Positions 53,158 through 61,949 of a stretch of DNA of 64,000 bases are shown piece by piece. A model generated the notes under the pieces. It was not told where the DNA came from. It saw only the letters and a program-made list of their open reading frames with translations, and ran no database searches. This DNA comes from JACJXF01 sp964404825 (GTDB lineage Bacteria > Bacteroidota > Bacteroidia > Bacteroidales > GCA-2748055). The number at the start of each line of letters is the position of its first letter. Position 1 is the stretch's first letter. The DNA is taken from assembly GCA_964404825.1 (NCBI GenBank), contig CAYOLQ010000002.1:13506-77505 (forward strand), read 5' to 3'. A program made the position numbers and the translations under genes.

Positions 53158-54807
53158 CTAGGCAAAAACTGCATACAGAATAACCATTGTTAACAGCAAC
53201 AAACCGGCAAGTAGTCTTACATCACGAATACCCTTGAATTTACCCTCTGTAATTACTGCAAGCGGGCTTTTCCATGTGCATTCAGCAATTACATCAGCAG
53301 AAGGTTTTGGTGTCATGTAGCTTACAACATAATATATTACGCAGCATAAGCAGAATAGCCACCATGCCTGCATCATAAAAGGTATACCCAGGCCATCTGT
53401 AATGTACATCTGACCACTTATTGGAACAAAATCAAAACAGAAAGAAACAACTCCAAGGATGAAACCTGCTATCAGAGTCACAATAGAGGCTTGCTTTGTA
53501 CCTCTTTTACTGAAAACACCAAGCAAAAAAACAGTTGTTATGGGAGGAGCCATAGCCGCTGCTATTTTATTAATGGCTTCGAAAATGCTTGTAAATTTGC
53601 CTCCCTGGGTTGACCAGAGCATTGCGAGAATCATAATTACCACTGCAGCTATCCTTCCGATGAGAACCTGTCCCTTGTCGGTTGTTGAAGGTCTGAGTCT
53701 TTTTACAATATCCACAGAAACAAGAGTAGCAGAGCTGTTCAGTGCTGCCGCCAGGACGCTCATCAGGGCTGCAAGTAATGCTGCTGCAACTATACCTTTT
53801 AGTCCGACTGGTAATAATTGTTTAATAAGGATAGGGAATGTCTGGTTTGCATCATTACCTATCAAATCCCTGAATAACACATATCCAATAATACCTGGTA
53901 ATACAAGAATAAATACCGGTAGAATTTTTAGAACACCTGCGAATAAAGAACCTTTTTGTGCATCATCAACTGACCTTGCACTTAAAACTCTTTGTACATG
54001 TGTCTGATCAGTACACCAGTACCAGATACCCATAACAGGATATCCTAAAAAAACTGCATACCATGTTAATCCAGTGCTGGCAGCCGTCTGGCTAAGGGCT
54101 TTAAGTGAATCAGTAGTATGTAACATACTTAACTGGCCCTCCTTTGCAGCTGCTTTAAATGCGGCAAAGGTGTGGATCCCATGTTCCGGAAGTGCGAGAA
54201 TGCCAAAAAAGGTAACAAGGATAGCCCCTGCTATAAGAATTATTGTCTGAACTGATTCGGTTACCATTACTGCCTTTAATCCTCCAACAACAGTATAAAT
54301 TGTTGTCACGATTGAAATCAATATAATAGAATGAATAACGCTTATACCAAAAAAGGATTCAAAAACCACTGCACCCGCATACAGGCTCATCCCCATATGA
54401 ATAAACAATGCTGCCAGAATCCCCATAAATGCTAGAAATGTGCGTGAGGCAGAGCCATAACGTTTCTCAAGAAATTCAGGTAATGTTGCAATCTTTGTTT
54501 TTATATAAAATGGAGCAAAAATCAGCCCAAGCAATATAAGTGTAAAGACAGCCATCCATTCAAAGTTTCCCCAGACCAGTCCGTCGTTGTATCCCGAAGC
54601 TGCAAGTCCAACCATATGGATTGTAGAAATATTTGAAGCAAAAAGAGCTGCACCTACAATAAGCCATTTCAAACCTCTTCCTGCCAGGAAATAGTTATCA
54701 CTCGTCATTTTACTCTTCCTGACAGACCATAATCCAATAAAAAGGATACCTATAATATATACAATAATAATTATCAGGTCAATTGTGTCGATTTTGATAT
54801 TATTCAT
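53158..54807 (-). CDS. Sodium/solute symporter (SSS family, SGLT-like)
   Basis: 549 residues with 13-14 membrane spans. SGLT-type signatures are visible: FASNISTIHMVGLAASGY near residue 55 and VVGGLKAVMVTESVQ near residue 175. Na+-driven sugar uptake across the inner membrane is likely. It is the first of four tightly spaced genes (symporter, dehydrogenase, fructokinase, aldo/keto reductase). A 122-bp gap separates it from the RbsD gene. Sugar specificity is unknown. Confidence 0.9.
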   Translation of the reverse strand: MNNIKIDTIDLIIIIVYIIGILFIGLWSVRKSKMTSDNYFLAGRGLKWLIVGAALFASNISTIHMVGLAASGYNDGLVWGNFEWMAVFTLILLGLIFAPFYIKTKIATLPEFLEKRYGSASRTFLAFMGILAALFIHMGMSLYAGAVVFESFFGISVIHSIILISIVTTIYTVVGGLKAVMVTESVQTIILIAGAILVTFFGILALPEHGIHTFAAFKAAAKEGQLSMLHTTDSLKALSQTAASTGLTWYAVFLGYPVMGIWYWCTDQTHVQRVLSARSVDDAQKGSLFAGVLKILPVFILVLPGIIGYVLFRDLIGNDANQTFPILIKQLLPVGLKGIVAAALLAALMSVLAAALNSSATLVSVDIVKRLRPSTTDKGQVLIGRIAAVVIMILAMLWSTQGGKFTSIFEAINKIAAAMAPPITTVFLLGVFSKRGTKQASIVTLIAGFILGVVSFCFDFVPISGQMYITDGLGIPFMMQAWWLFCLCCVIYYVVSYMTPKPSADVIAECTWKSPLAVITEGKFKGIRDVRLLAGLLLLTMVILYAVFA

Positions 54808-54929
54808 GAGTAGTTGGAGTTTTGAGTCTTAATAAACTGATAAATATTTTAAAACACCTGATTGAGCGAATGAATATTATACTATCAAATTACTTTTATG
54901 TTGGAAGAATAATTTAGTACCTGCCCGGT

Positions 54930-55355
54930 CTATTTACCCTGATTTTCACAAAACCACCTATCTCCTGCACCTGATACAAGCAAAACATTTGCATAAGCAG
55001 TAAAATCACCAGTTCTTATGACGGCTTTCACTGATTCTGAAAGCTTTCTCAAATCTTTGTGATCAATAGTTTCAACTTCAGTATCATCATCAAATACAGA
55101 TATTATCTCCTTAAAGTAAGATGGATTGGCTTTTTTTGTCTCGTTAGCCATAATGATTTTCTCAACGGAAAAATGCTTTTTTAACTCATTTAAAAAATCA
55201 ATGACCCTGGGTTGATTTTCTGATATGGCAATATCAATAACCTCAAGACCCTTGGGAATTGCAAAACCTGCATCTGTGATTAGCAGCAGATCGCCATGCC
55301 CTTGCCTGGAGATTATTGATGCTATGTCGCTATTTAAGATTCCTGTTATTTTCAT
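54930..55355 (-). CDS. RbsD-type D-ribose pyranase/sugar mutarotase
   Basis: 141 residues from ATG 55355 (MKITGILNSD); the frame to 55424 adds residues not found in the family. The catalytic histidine is H20 in SRQGHGDLLLITDAG, and the C terminus ends in the substrate loop with 'TGDFTAYANVLLVSGAG'. This is the RbsD (TGILNS) form rather than FucU. It interconverts pyranose forms of a sugar in the cytoplasm. Neighbours are a mutarotase lipoprotein (61 bp upstream) and a symporter. Confidence 0.88.
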   Translation of the reverse strand: MKITGILNSDIASIISRQGHGDLLLITDAGFAIPKGLEVIDIAISENQPRVIDFLNELKKHFSVEKIIMANETKKANPSYFKEIISVFDDDTEVETIDHKDLRKLSESVKAVIRTGDFTAYANVLLVSGAGDRWFCENQGK

Positions 55356-55416
55356 AGAGATGATAATTAAGTTGCTGTTATATTCAAAGATTGGAATTTG
55401 ATTTTTTTGATGCTCA

Positions 55417-55845
55417 TCACTCATTGTAATATACTAGTTCCATTTCAGCCCAACCCTCATATCCTTCCAGCGGTACCTGCATAGGATCACATATTTCCAG
55501 CCATTCAATATTCCGGGGATGATTGTTCAATTTTTCCATATCAGCTGCAAAGTCGTTTCCTGTGTATTCATAATAGCCAAACTCATACCAGTTGCCATCG
55601 TCGAGTTGGTGCAGGAATATAGAGAAGTTTCGCATGTTTGCTTCTCTTAGCAGGTCGCGCACCCCGGAATTGGAATCTGCATGCAGCGCCTTGTACTCAT
55701 CAATGAATTCAGGTTTGATTTTAATGACCATGCCAACGCGTTTCACCGCTTGATCGCTGACAATTTTCTCATTTTCCGAAGAACAACTATGGCAGAAAAG
55801 GGCCATTATGCCTGCCAATAGAAAAATTATGATCGACTTTTTCAT
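55417..55845 (-). CDS. L-rhamnose-mutarotase-like lipoprotein
   Basis: 142 residues. A type II signal peptide with lipobox CHSC (cysteine near residue 21) precedes a domain of the RhaM family: 'VGMVIKIKPEFIDEYKALHADS' has the conserved EYKxLH catalytic region, followed by NMRNFSIFLHQ and a C-terminal 'EGWAEMELVYYNE'. RhaM proteins are normally cytoplasmic. A lipid-anchored, envelope version is unusual and may mutarotate a sugar before uptake. It lies upstream of the RbsD gene. Confidence 0.85.
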   Translation of the reverse strand: MKKSIIIFLLAGIMALFCHSCSSENEKIVSDQAVKRVGMVIKIKPEFIDEYKALHADSNSGVRDLLREANMRNFSIFLHQLDDGNWYEFGYYEYTGNDFAADMEKLNNHPRNIEWLEICDPMQVPLEGYEGWAEMELVYYNE

Positions 55846-55861
55846 GATTATTTTGTAAATT

Positions 55862-58800
55862 TTAATTATTATTCAATAAAATCAGTTTAATGGTTTCGGA
55901 TTTTGTTTCTGTAACTATTCTGCAAATATAGATGCCCGCTTCGTTATCATATGCATTCCAAATTTTTTCATGTGTCCCAGGTGGAAACACTCCGCTGCAA
56001 AGTATATCAATAAGTGATCCATTGACGTCATATACACGCAAGTCCACCTTAGACTGCTGATCCAGTTCAAAGTGTATTATGGCGCTTCCCCTGAATGGAT
56101 TTGGCCAGGAGGATAAAGATAGCATTGATGCAATTTCCGAATCTGTTTCCACTGAAGTGGCAATTTCCCAATTATATCCTCCGGGAGTACCGCCATAAAT
56201 TGTAGATCCCGTCCAGTTAGTGCCGAGCAAATTATCAATGTCTGGATGATTAAGTGACAGTGAAGGCCCTTTGCCATCTGCAATCAACGGCCATGGTGTG
56301 AAGTCGTCATAATCAACCTGATCGATCAGTATTCCCTCACCTGAGAACAATTGGATTATTTCCCCTCCGTTATCCAGTTTAAATTCCATTTCACCGATTA
56401 CCTGACTGACATCTGGATGTTCAAGTAAAAATGATAAATAATTCTCTGCAACAACAATGAATTCTTTTGCTCCCAGCTTTGTACCTTCGGGAAATATGAA
56501 ACGATTCGTGCTATCTTTGTCAACGAGAAACCAGCGACTCATGTCGACACTTGTTTGACCATTATTAAATAGTTCGATCCAGTCACCTGAATTAGCATTT
56601 TTAGGAGAATTGTAATTGATCTCATTGATCATGATCTGCTCATACCAGTTTTCTTTTTCAAAAACAGCAGTAAAAGAAACAGATCCGTTTATATCATATG
56701 TAAGTTGTTGATTTGCATCCTGTAGTTCTTGCCATTCTGAAAAACTGAACCCATAGGCAGGTATTGCTTCCAACTCCAGTGACAATCCCTCTGAATACTT
56801 ACCCTCCCAGGGCAGCAGATCCAGCTTTTTGGAATTGATTCGCACGGAGCCAGCCCCATTTATGTTTGTTCCGATCATTACATTTTGATAAGGGTCAAGA
56901 TTAAAGTAAGCCTTAAGATGACGACGCACATCCCCTGTTCGGTAAGATGCGAAATTTGTTATTTCATCGATACTTTTTTCCCAATAACTGGCATCTTCAC
57001 CGTACCATCGTTCATTATGTCTGTCTATTTCGTCTGCAGTCTGACGTTTAATTATATTTAATTCATTAATGACCTTGTCGGCAGTAAAATCGGTATTCAA
57101 TAAATCCTGGCATCGCAATATAAACTGTGTCCGAAAAACCTCATTTTTTAATAATTTTCTAATGATAAATGTTGACCATGGAGGATTTGGCCACTGGGGC
57201 GGTCCGTTCGATTCGGTTGCATGGACTACCGAATTGAAATAATGGTTTTCCCATGCTCCCAGGCCAGCATCTACATCGAACAGAATCCAGTTCCATCTTC
57301 CATCACCGTTTTTTTGTCTCCAGAACTTGGTGTTATTGCCCGGCCAGTCCATATTTCCAAAGTATATTTGAGAGGCCCAGTAGGTAATAATGTTTTCTAT
57401 ATTGATCCGGGTTTTAATGTACCGGTAATTAGCTGTATCTGAGAGGTCATGATCAATGAGGTAATTAATCAGATCTTTATAGTCTTCCATGTCCCCTTTA
57501 ATGGGCCATTCATCGCTATAATACTCAACATCAGACTCAATTCCATTTAAAACATCTACACTGTCGGGATGCACATCGAAATTTGAAGCAACGAAGTGTT
57601 CATTGATTTTTTCCCTCAGGAATTTAGTGCCCCAATACTCCCCGTTTATAAATACAATCACAGGCAAATAGGACTGCCTTGAAACTACTTTGTTGTCGAT
57701 CAGTTTTGATGCTAGCACGTCTCTTATCTCGGTATGGGGATTCCTCAGGATCAGGGATTCAAATTCGGTAATTGCTTTGTCGGGGAAGAAATGGTAATTG
57801 AATTTCCCAGATCCATATATTTTACGTGCAACGAGTGCCAGTTTATGTTGATGGTAACCGGGAGAAGGCTCGTTACCAAAGATCTTCAGACCGGCATTTG
57901 TACTTATACCAATTTTTCCATCGGGCTCGATCAGCATGAAATGTACTGGTTTCTCGAGTTCACGGTCATCAGCGTTCAGAAAAAGTCCGACATCTTCATC
58001 ATACAGATGCTCAGGGTCTGTTGCAATCGATATTATTGGCATATTCTCAGCATCAAATTCATTACTGCGGATATACACATGTGTTTCTGTCCGACCAACA
58101 AGATCTCCATTAATTTCAAGTATTGCCCTCACTACTTTGCTGCCGGTAATACTTATCTGATGTTCGTAGATTGCAGATTCAATGCCAGGTTCCGAACCGT
58201 CCGTTGTAAAATGAATGATTCCCTGGGAATTATATGTCGCCAATTCCAAATCAAAGTCACTGCTGAAAATACCGGAGGAATAGTTGAATAAAACAATGTA
58301 TTCTGCCAGGTTGCTGATGCCATCACTACCATTTTCATGGCCGGGCGTGGGATGGTAAAAATACACCCATTCGTTGGTTGAGTCAGGATTCCTTCCCATA
58401 GATATATCAGCATCCAGAGCGGGATAGATAATACTATCGATGACCAGGGTTGATGGATCTCTGAAAACAATCGTCTCCCCCGAAGCATTTAGACTGAATG
58501 ATGTAAATACCGTTTTCACTGTGAATATTTCTCCCTGAGATCCCTCAACTTGAATTTCCCCGGGTTGGGATTCAATACCTGAACAGATAGCGAGGATTAA
58601 CCCATGTGATGGTATTTCAATGTTCGGAAAAAACCATAGATCGTCCGTACCAGTTTCATCTGCAAGGCTATATCCATTCAAATTTATGGCACTATCACCC
58701 TTGTTAATGATTTCGATCCAATCCGGTGTTTGTCCGTCTTCGAGATAAAGGCTGCGTCCATTCGAGGCTACATATTCGTTTAGTAACAACTCTTGTGCAT

Positions 58801-58864
58801 ATCCGCTACACATGGAATCAGTCAAACACAGTATAATAATCGCGCAGAATATGCTCCTTTTCAT
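55862..58864 (-). CDS. T9SS-exported CotH/lamin-tail-domain protein
   Basis: 1000 residues. Signal peptide (about 24 residues) then lamin-tail domain 1 (about 24-135: LLLNEYVASNGRS), a chitobiase-like strand region with FTTDGSEPG (near 220), a CotH-type kinase-like domain (about 270-580, with the DxD in ILFDVDAGLGAW), a linker, lamin-tail domain 2 (about 735-860: EINYNSPKNANSGDWIEL) and a T9SS type A sorting domain (SSWPNPFRGSAI to the end). Probably on the cell surface. CotH proteins can modify other proteins; substrate here unknown. It lies 16 bp upstream of the mutarotase lipoprotein. Confidence 0.85.
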   Translation of the reverse strand: MKRSIFCAIIILCLTDSMCSGYAQELLLNEYVASNGRSLYLEDGQTPDWIEIINKGDSAINLNGYSLADETGTDDLWFFPNIEIPSHGLILAICSGIESQPGEIQVEGSQGEIFTVKTVFTSFSLNASGETIVFRDPSTLVIDSIIYPALDADISMGRNPDSTNEWVYFYHPTPGHENGSDGISNLAEYIVLFNYSSGIFSSDFDLELATYNSQGIIHFTTDGSEPGIESAIYEHQISITGSKVVRAILEINGDLVGRTETHVYIRSNEFDAENMPIISIATDPEHLYDEDVGLFLNADDRELEKPVHFMLIEPDGKIGISTNAGLKIFGNEPSPGYHQHKLALVARKIYGSGKFNYHFFPDKAITEFESLILRNPHTEIRDVLASKLIDNKVVSRQSYLPVIVFINGEYWGTKFLREKINEHFVASNFDVHPDSVDVLNGIESDVEYYSDEWPIKGDMEDYKDLINYLIDHDLSDTANYRYIKTRINIENIITYWASQIYFGNMDWPGNNTKFWRQKNGDGRWNWILFDVDAGLGAWENHYFNSVVHATESNGPPQWPNPPWSTFIIRKLLKNEVFRTQFILRCQDLLNTDFTADKVINELNIIKRQTADEIDRHNERWYGEDASYWEKSIDEITNFASYRTGDVRRHLKAYFNLDPYQNVMIGTNINGAGSVRINSKKLDLLPWEGKYSEGLSLELEAIPAYGFSFSEWQELQDANQQLTYDINGSVSFTAVFEKENWYEQIMINEINYNSPKNANSGDWIELFNNGQTSVDMSRWFLVDKDSTNRFIFPEGTKLGAKEFIVVAENYLSFLLEHPDVSQVIGEMEFKLDNGGEIIQLFSGEGILIDQVDYDDFTPWPLIADGKGPSLSLNHPDIDNLLGTNWTGSTIYGGTPGGYNWEIATSVETDSEIASMLSLSSWPNPFRGSAIIHFELDQQSKVDLRVYDVNGSLIDILCSGVFPPGTHEKIWNAYDNEAGIYICRIVTETKSETIKLILLNNN

Positions 58865-58969
58865 CTTGGATTAAAAAAAAGTTCTATTTAGAGATTAGAA
58901 TTATTCATTGTTAAGGATACAAAAATACTTAATTTCTAAAAATAAGAAAGAAAAACATTTACACCACTT

Positions 58970-59176
58970 CTAACCGTAGGTATCTTTAGGTTTACCGGCG
59001 GTCATGGCTCCGATCAGGCCTAAAACAATGACGAATTTATTCCAGAAAGAATTCAGCTGAAAAAGTTTCTGTACGAATCTTTCAACACCGGATATTACTG
59101 CCGTATCAAAGTCAAATACAGATCCACCAAGAGATACCTTCTGTGACCATTTAAAAAGTCTGTTGTTTTTTTTCAT
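58970..59176 (-). CDS. Small hypothetical protein with C-terminal hydrophobic segment
   Basis: 68 residues, starting MKKNNRLFKWSQKV and ending with a membrane-like stretch (FWNKFVIVLGLIGAMTAGK). It lies 15 bp after the LamG gene in the same orientation and 105 bp before the CotH gene. I recognise no family. Coding status is plausible because of spacing and orientation, not proved. Confidence 0.4.
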   Translation of the reverse strand: MKKNNRLFKWSQKVSLGGSVFDFDTAVISGVERFVQKLFQLNSFWNKFVIVLGLIGAMTAGKPKDTYG

Positions 59177-59191
59177 TCAGGTATCTCAAGC

Positions 59192-61903
59192 CTAATTCAA
59201 AATTTTCCACATAGTTTTTTTCTGGGATTTAAATTCCATCCATATTACAAGCTGTCTATTCCCTTTTGTATCCCTTGTGATTCCCTGCCTGTATTTGTCT
59301 TCCGGGAGAGTTTCTCCGTTGAGCTCAATGACTGCTTTTGATCCGCCTTGCCAGTTCCTAATAATAAAACATGGATTCAGGAGAGTATTCTTTGCCGAGG
59401 CATTTACAATGAAACTGAGATCAGATCCATCAGCATCTACAATAAATGCCTTTTGTGACTGGTCAAAAGTTATTTCTTTTGCTCCCTGCAATATTTCAAT
59501 TTTTGCGGGACTTACCCATGCTTTAGCCAGATCCGCTAGTCCTTCAACCCCGGTCTTAGTCATTCCATGGAGATAGATCTTCGAGTGCATATTCTCCCGC
59601 TTTTCATAAAAATTTTCCTTTGTATCCAGCCAGAACATGGATGTGGAAGTCGTGCGGTCGACTGTATGGGCCTGGTGCCCATCAGAGATCACATAAGACA
59701 TTGGCCAATGATTGAACCATGAAAACTTTGAGTACCTGGTAAATTCCCTTTTATCATTATATGCAGCAATGATAATGTCATCGCCTGGGGGGGCTATGAT
59801 AAATGGATCATACTCAGATTTCAAATTCATGACAGCTATGTTTCGTCCCTCCGGCAAAGGCATGGCTTCTTCCCAATATTGACCCTGAGGTGGCCCATCC
59901 AGCCAGCTGTAGGTATATGATTCACCCTTCATGTTTCCAAGCTTCATCGCATCCCATTCAATATTATCTTCAGGCCTTTGTTCCGGTCCGTTCAGAATAA
60001 TCCCCTCATGCCACTCTCGCTTAAAGGGTATTATGCTCCAGGCATTCTGAACCCTCACCCCAGTGCCATCGGGGTATAAATAATGGTACTCATCGGTCCA
60101 GTCCGTCCACCCCGTATGCTCATCCGGGTTTGCTCCATTGTATTTGACATCAACCAGGGCATACCGCCAGTGAATCACTGCACGGGCAGGAGTGTTCTCA
60201 ATGATCCGGACATGAGAATGCCTGCTCTCCTTATCCGACATGGGTTCGGCGCAACCGTAACTGGTTCTTGATTCGGTAAACTCCTGGTTTGCCCATATAT
60301 TATTCTCCGATACCCAGTGAGGGACGTAACTTGTCCCCCTCCAGAACACATACTTTACGGGCAATTCTCCGAATTCTACTACCACGTCGGCATCATCGCC
60401 GACCCTCCAACGATTGTCCCAGGTGTCGCAGAAATTCAACCGGGTATAATAAGCCCCGAAATCAGTATCTCGTTTAATTCTTCCGGGTAATATCCTCTCC
60501 TGGAGACCAGGGTTCTTTTTTAGTTCACTGGTAAGTTGATAGGATTCATAAGTCCTGCGGACTTCCCCGGCGTTGAGTTCTTTATTGTAAACTTTTACCT
60601 CATCGATCATGCCATCGAATGCAAATTGCGAAATATCGGTAAAGTGGGGACGGATCGGAAGGGCCGGTTTCATCGGTTCGCCTTTCCCTATCTTTAAGCG
60701 CAGATCTTCCAACGGGAGGTTCTTTTTGTCCATGTACAACTCCCTTCCGGAGGTTTCCAGTTCTCCGATTGGTTCACCATCAACATAAATCTTCATCAGT
60801 CCATGGGTACGGCTATAGGTTGCAGCCACATGGATCCATTGATTACGCGGAAGGGTTTCTCTTGATATGAGCTCAAACCAACCCCCGCCGATAGCAGCCT
60901 TAAATCCTAGATGACCGTAATAATCAAGTCCCAGGAAATACCCGTTCTTACCCATTATGCATTGCTGTACTATAGGGCACCAATTCCACGGGTATGCCTT
61001 AATAACGATCCAGGCATCCAGAGCGAATTCATACTGGGGTGTATCCCTTATATATTTTTTATCAAGAAAGGGGGATTGCTCAACAGGCAGAACCAGATCA
61101 GAACTTTCGCCATTAAAAACCAACCCGCTCCCGGAAACCCCGGTGCCCCATATCGCCTTGTCTCCATTGATCGGTAATTCATACGAGCTTATGTGCTCTC
61201 TGGTTTTTTCTCCTGTTCCTTCATCCATTTTAAACCAGACAATTGGTTCAACCACCGGTTCAACGAGTTTTGCTGTAGGAGAGGAGACAACTTTCCGGTT
61301 CTGCCCAGCCTGGTTGCTTTCATTATTTGCAGATATGTCCGCAATGGGTGTCCCCTTGGTCTGATTATTGGATAAGTTATACGCTCTTTTCTGCAAATTA
61401 TCGGGACTAGCCCAGTCATCGCATTTCTCCTTTCCGGGACGAAAAGAACGTATTAACCTGCCATCGGGATAGATGGTGAAATATTCATCAACAAAACCGG
61501 TAAGCGATACATTCTGCAAATCTGGGGCATATCTCCAGTGAACCCTGATTTGTTTATCATTTGACTCAATCAGCCGAACGCTCGAATACTTATTGAACTT
61601 ATCCGGCATTAATCCATCACCGTCGCCCGTTCGCGGTACAAATTCTTCCATGTAATGGTCTCCTCCCGTATCCCTCAGAAAAGGAAGATAACTTGATGCC
61701 CGCCAGAAAATCAACTGTTTATAACCAATCCCAAGGTTTACCACTATATCGGCATGCTCGCCCGTACGCGATGATATCTCGAAATCCTTTCCTGAGTTAA
61801 TTTTAGTGTAATAAGCATAAAAATTATGCTGGGATCTGGCTTCCGGAAATGCTATAAAAGCAATAATCACCAATTGAATTAATCTTCTTTTTGCGTTTTC
61901 CAT
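59192..61903 (-). CDS. Exported LamG-domain protein with duplicated flanking modules
   Basis: 903 residues with an N-terminal signal sequence (ending near RSQ). A jelly-roll LamG/concanavalin-like domain sits in the middle (about residues 222-445; WFKMDEGTGEKT, then YVDGEPIGEL and GMIDEVKVYN). Either side lies a homologous module: N-terminal 'AYYTKINSGKDFEISSRTGEHADIVV...FWRASSYLPF' and C-terminal 'AYYTRLNFCDTWDNRWRVGDDADVVV...FWRGTSYVPHW'. The paired WRxTSY strands suggest one ancestral fold split by LamG insertion or duplicated around it. Probably binds or cleaves a polysaccharide. No T9SS domain is seen. Confidence 0.78.
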   Translation of the reverse strand: MENAKRRLIQLVIIAFIAFPEARSQHNFYAYYTKINSGKDFEISSRTGEHADIVVNLGIGYKQLIFWRASSYLPFLRDTGGDHYMEEFVPRTGDGDGLMPDKFNKYSSVRLIESNDKQIRVHWRYAPDLQNVSLTGFVDEYFTIYPDGRLIRSFRPGKEKCDDWASPDNLQKRAYNLSNNQTKGTPIADISANNESNQAGQNRKVVSSPTAKLVEPVVEPIVWFKMDEGTGEKTREHISSYELPINGDKAIWGTGVSGSGLVFNGESSDLVLPVEQSPFLDKKYIRDTPQYEFALDAWIVIKAYPWNWCPIVQQCIMGKNGYFLGLDYYGHLGFKAAIGGGWFELISRETLPRNQWIHVAATYSRTHGLMKIYVDGEPIGELETSGRELYMDKKNLPLEDLRLKIGKGEPMKPALPIRPHFTDISQFAFDGMIDEVKVYNKELNAGEVRRTYESYQLTSELKKNPGLQERILPGRIKRDTDFGAYYTRLNFCDTWDNRWRVGDDADVVVEFGELPVKYVFWRGTSYVPHWVSENNIWANQEFTESRTSYGCAEPMSDKESRHSHVRIIENTPARAVIHWRYALVDVKYNGANPDEHTGWTDWTDEYHYLYPDGTGVRVQNAWSIIPFKREWHEGIILNGPEQRPEDNIEWDAMKLGNMKGESYTYSWLDGPPQGQYWEEAMPLPEGRNIAVMNLKSEYDPFIIAPPGDDIIIAAYNDKREFTRYSKFSWFNHWPMSYVISDGHQAHTVDRTTSTSMFWLDTKENFYEKRENMHSKIYLHGMTKTGVEGLADLAKAWVSPAKIEILQGAKEITFDQSQKAFIVDADGSDLSFIVNASAKNTLLNPCFIIRNWQGGSKAVIELNGETLPEDKYRQGITRDTKGNRQLVIWMEFKSQKKTMWKILN

Positions 61904-61949
61904 AATCTACAACTCTTTATCAAATTTCACCTTTTATAGATTAGATCAA

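Noticed and set aside
57734..58291. 185-residue plus-strand ORF opposite the CotH gene
   Set aside because: It is antisense to a well-supported gene and shows no domain.
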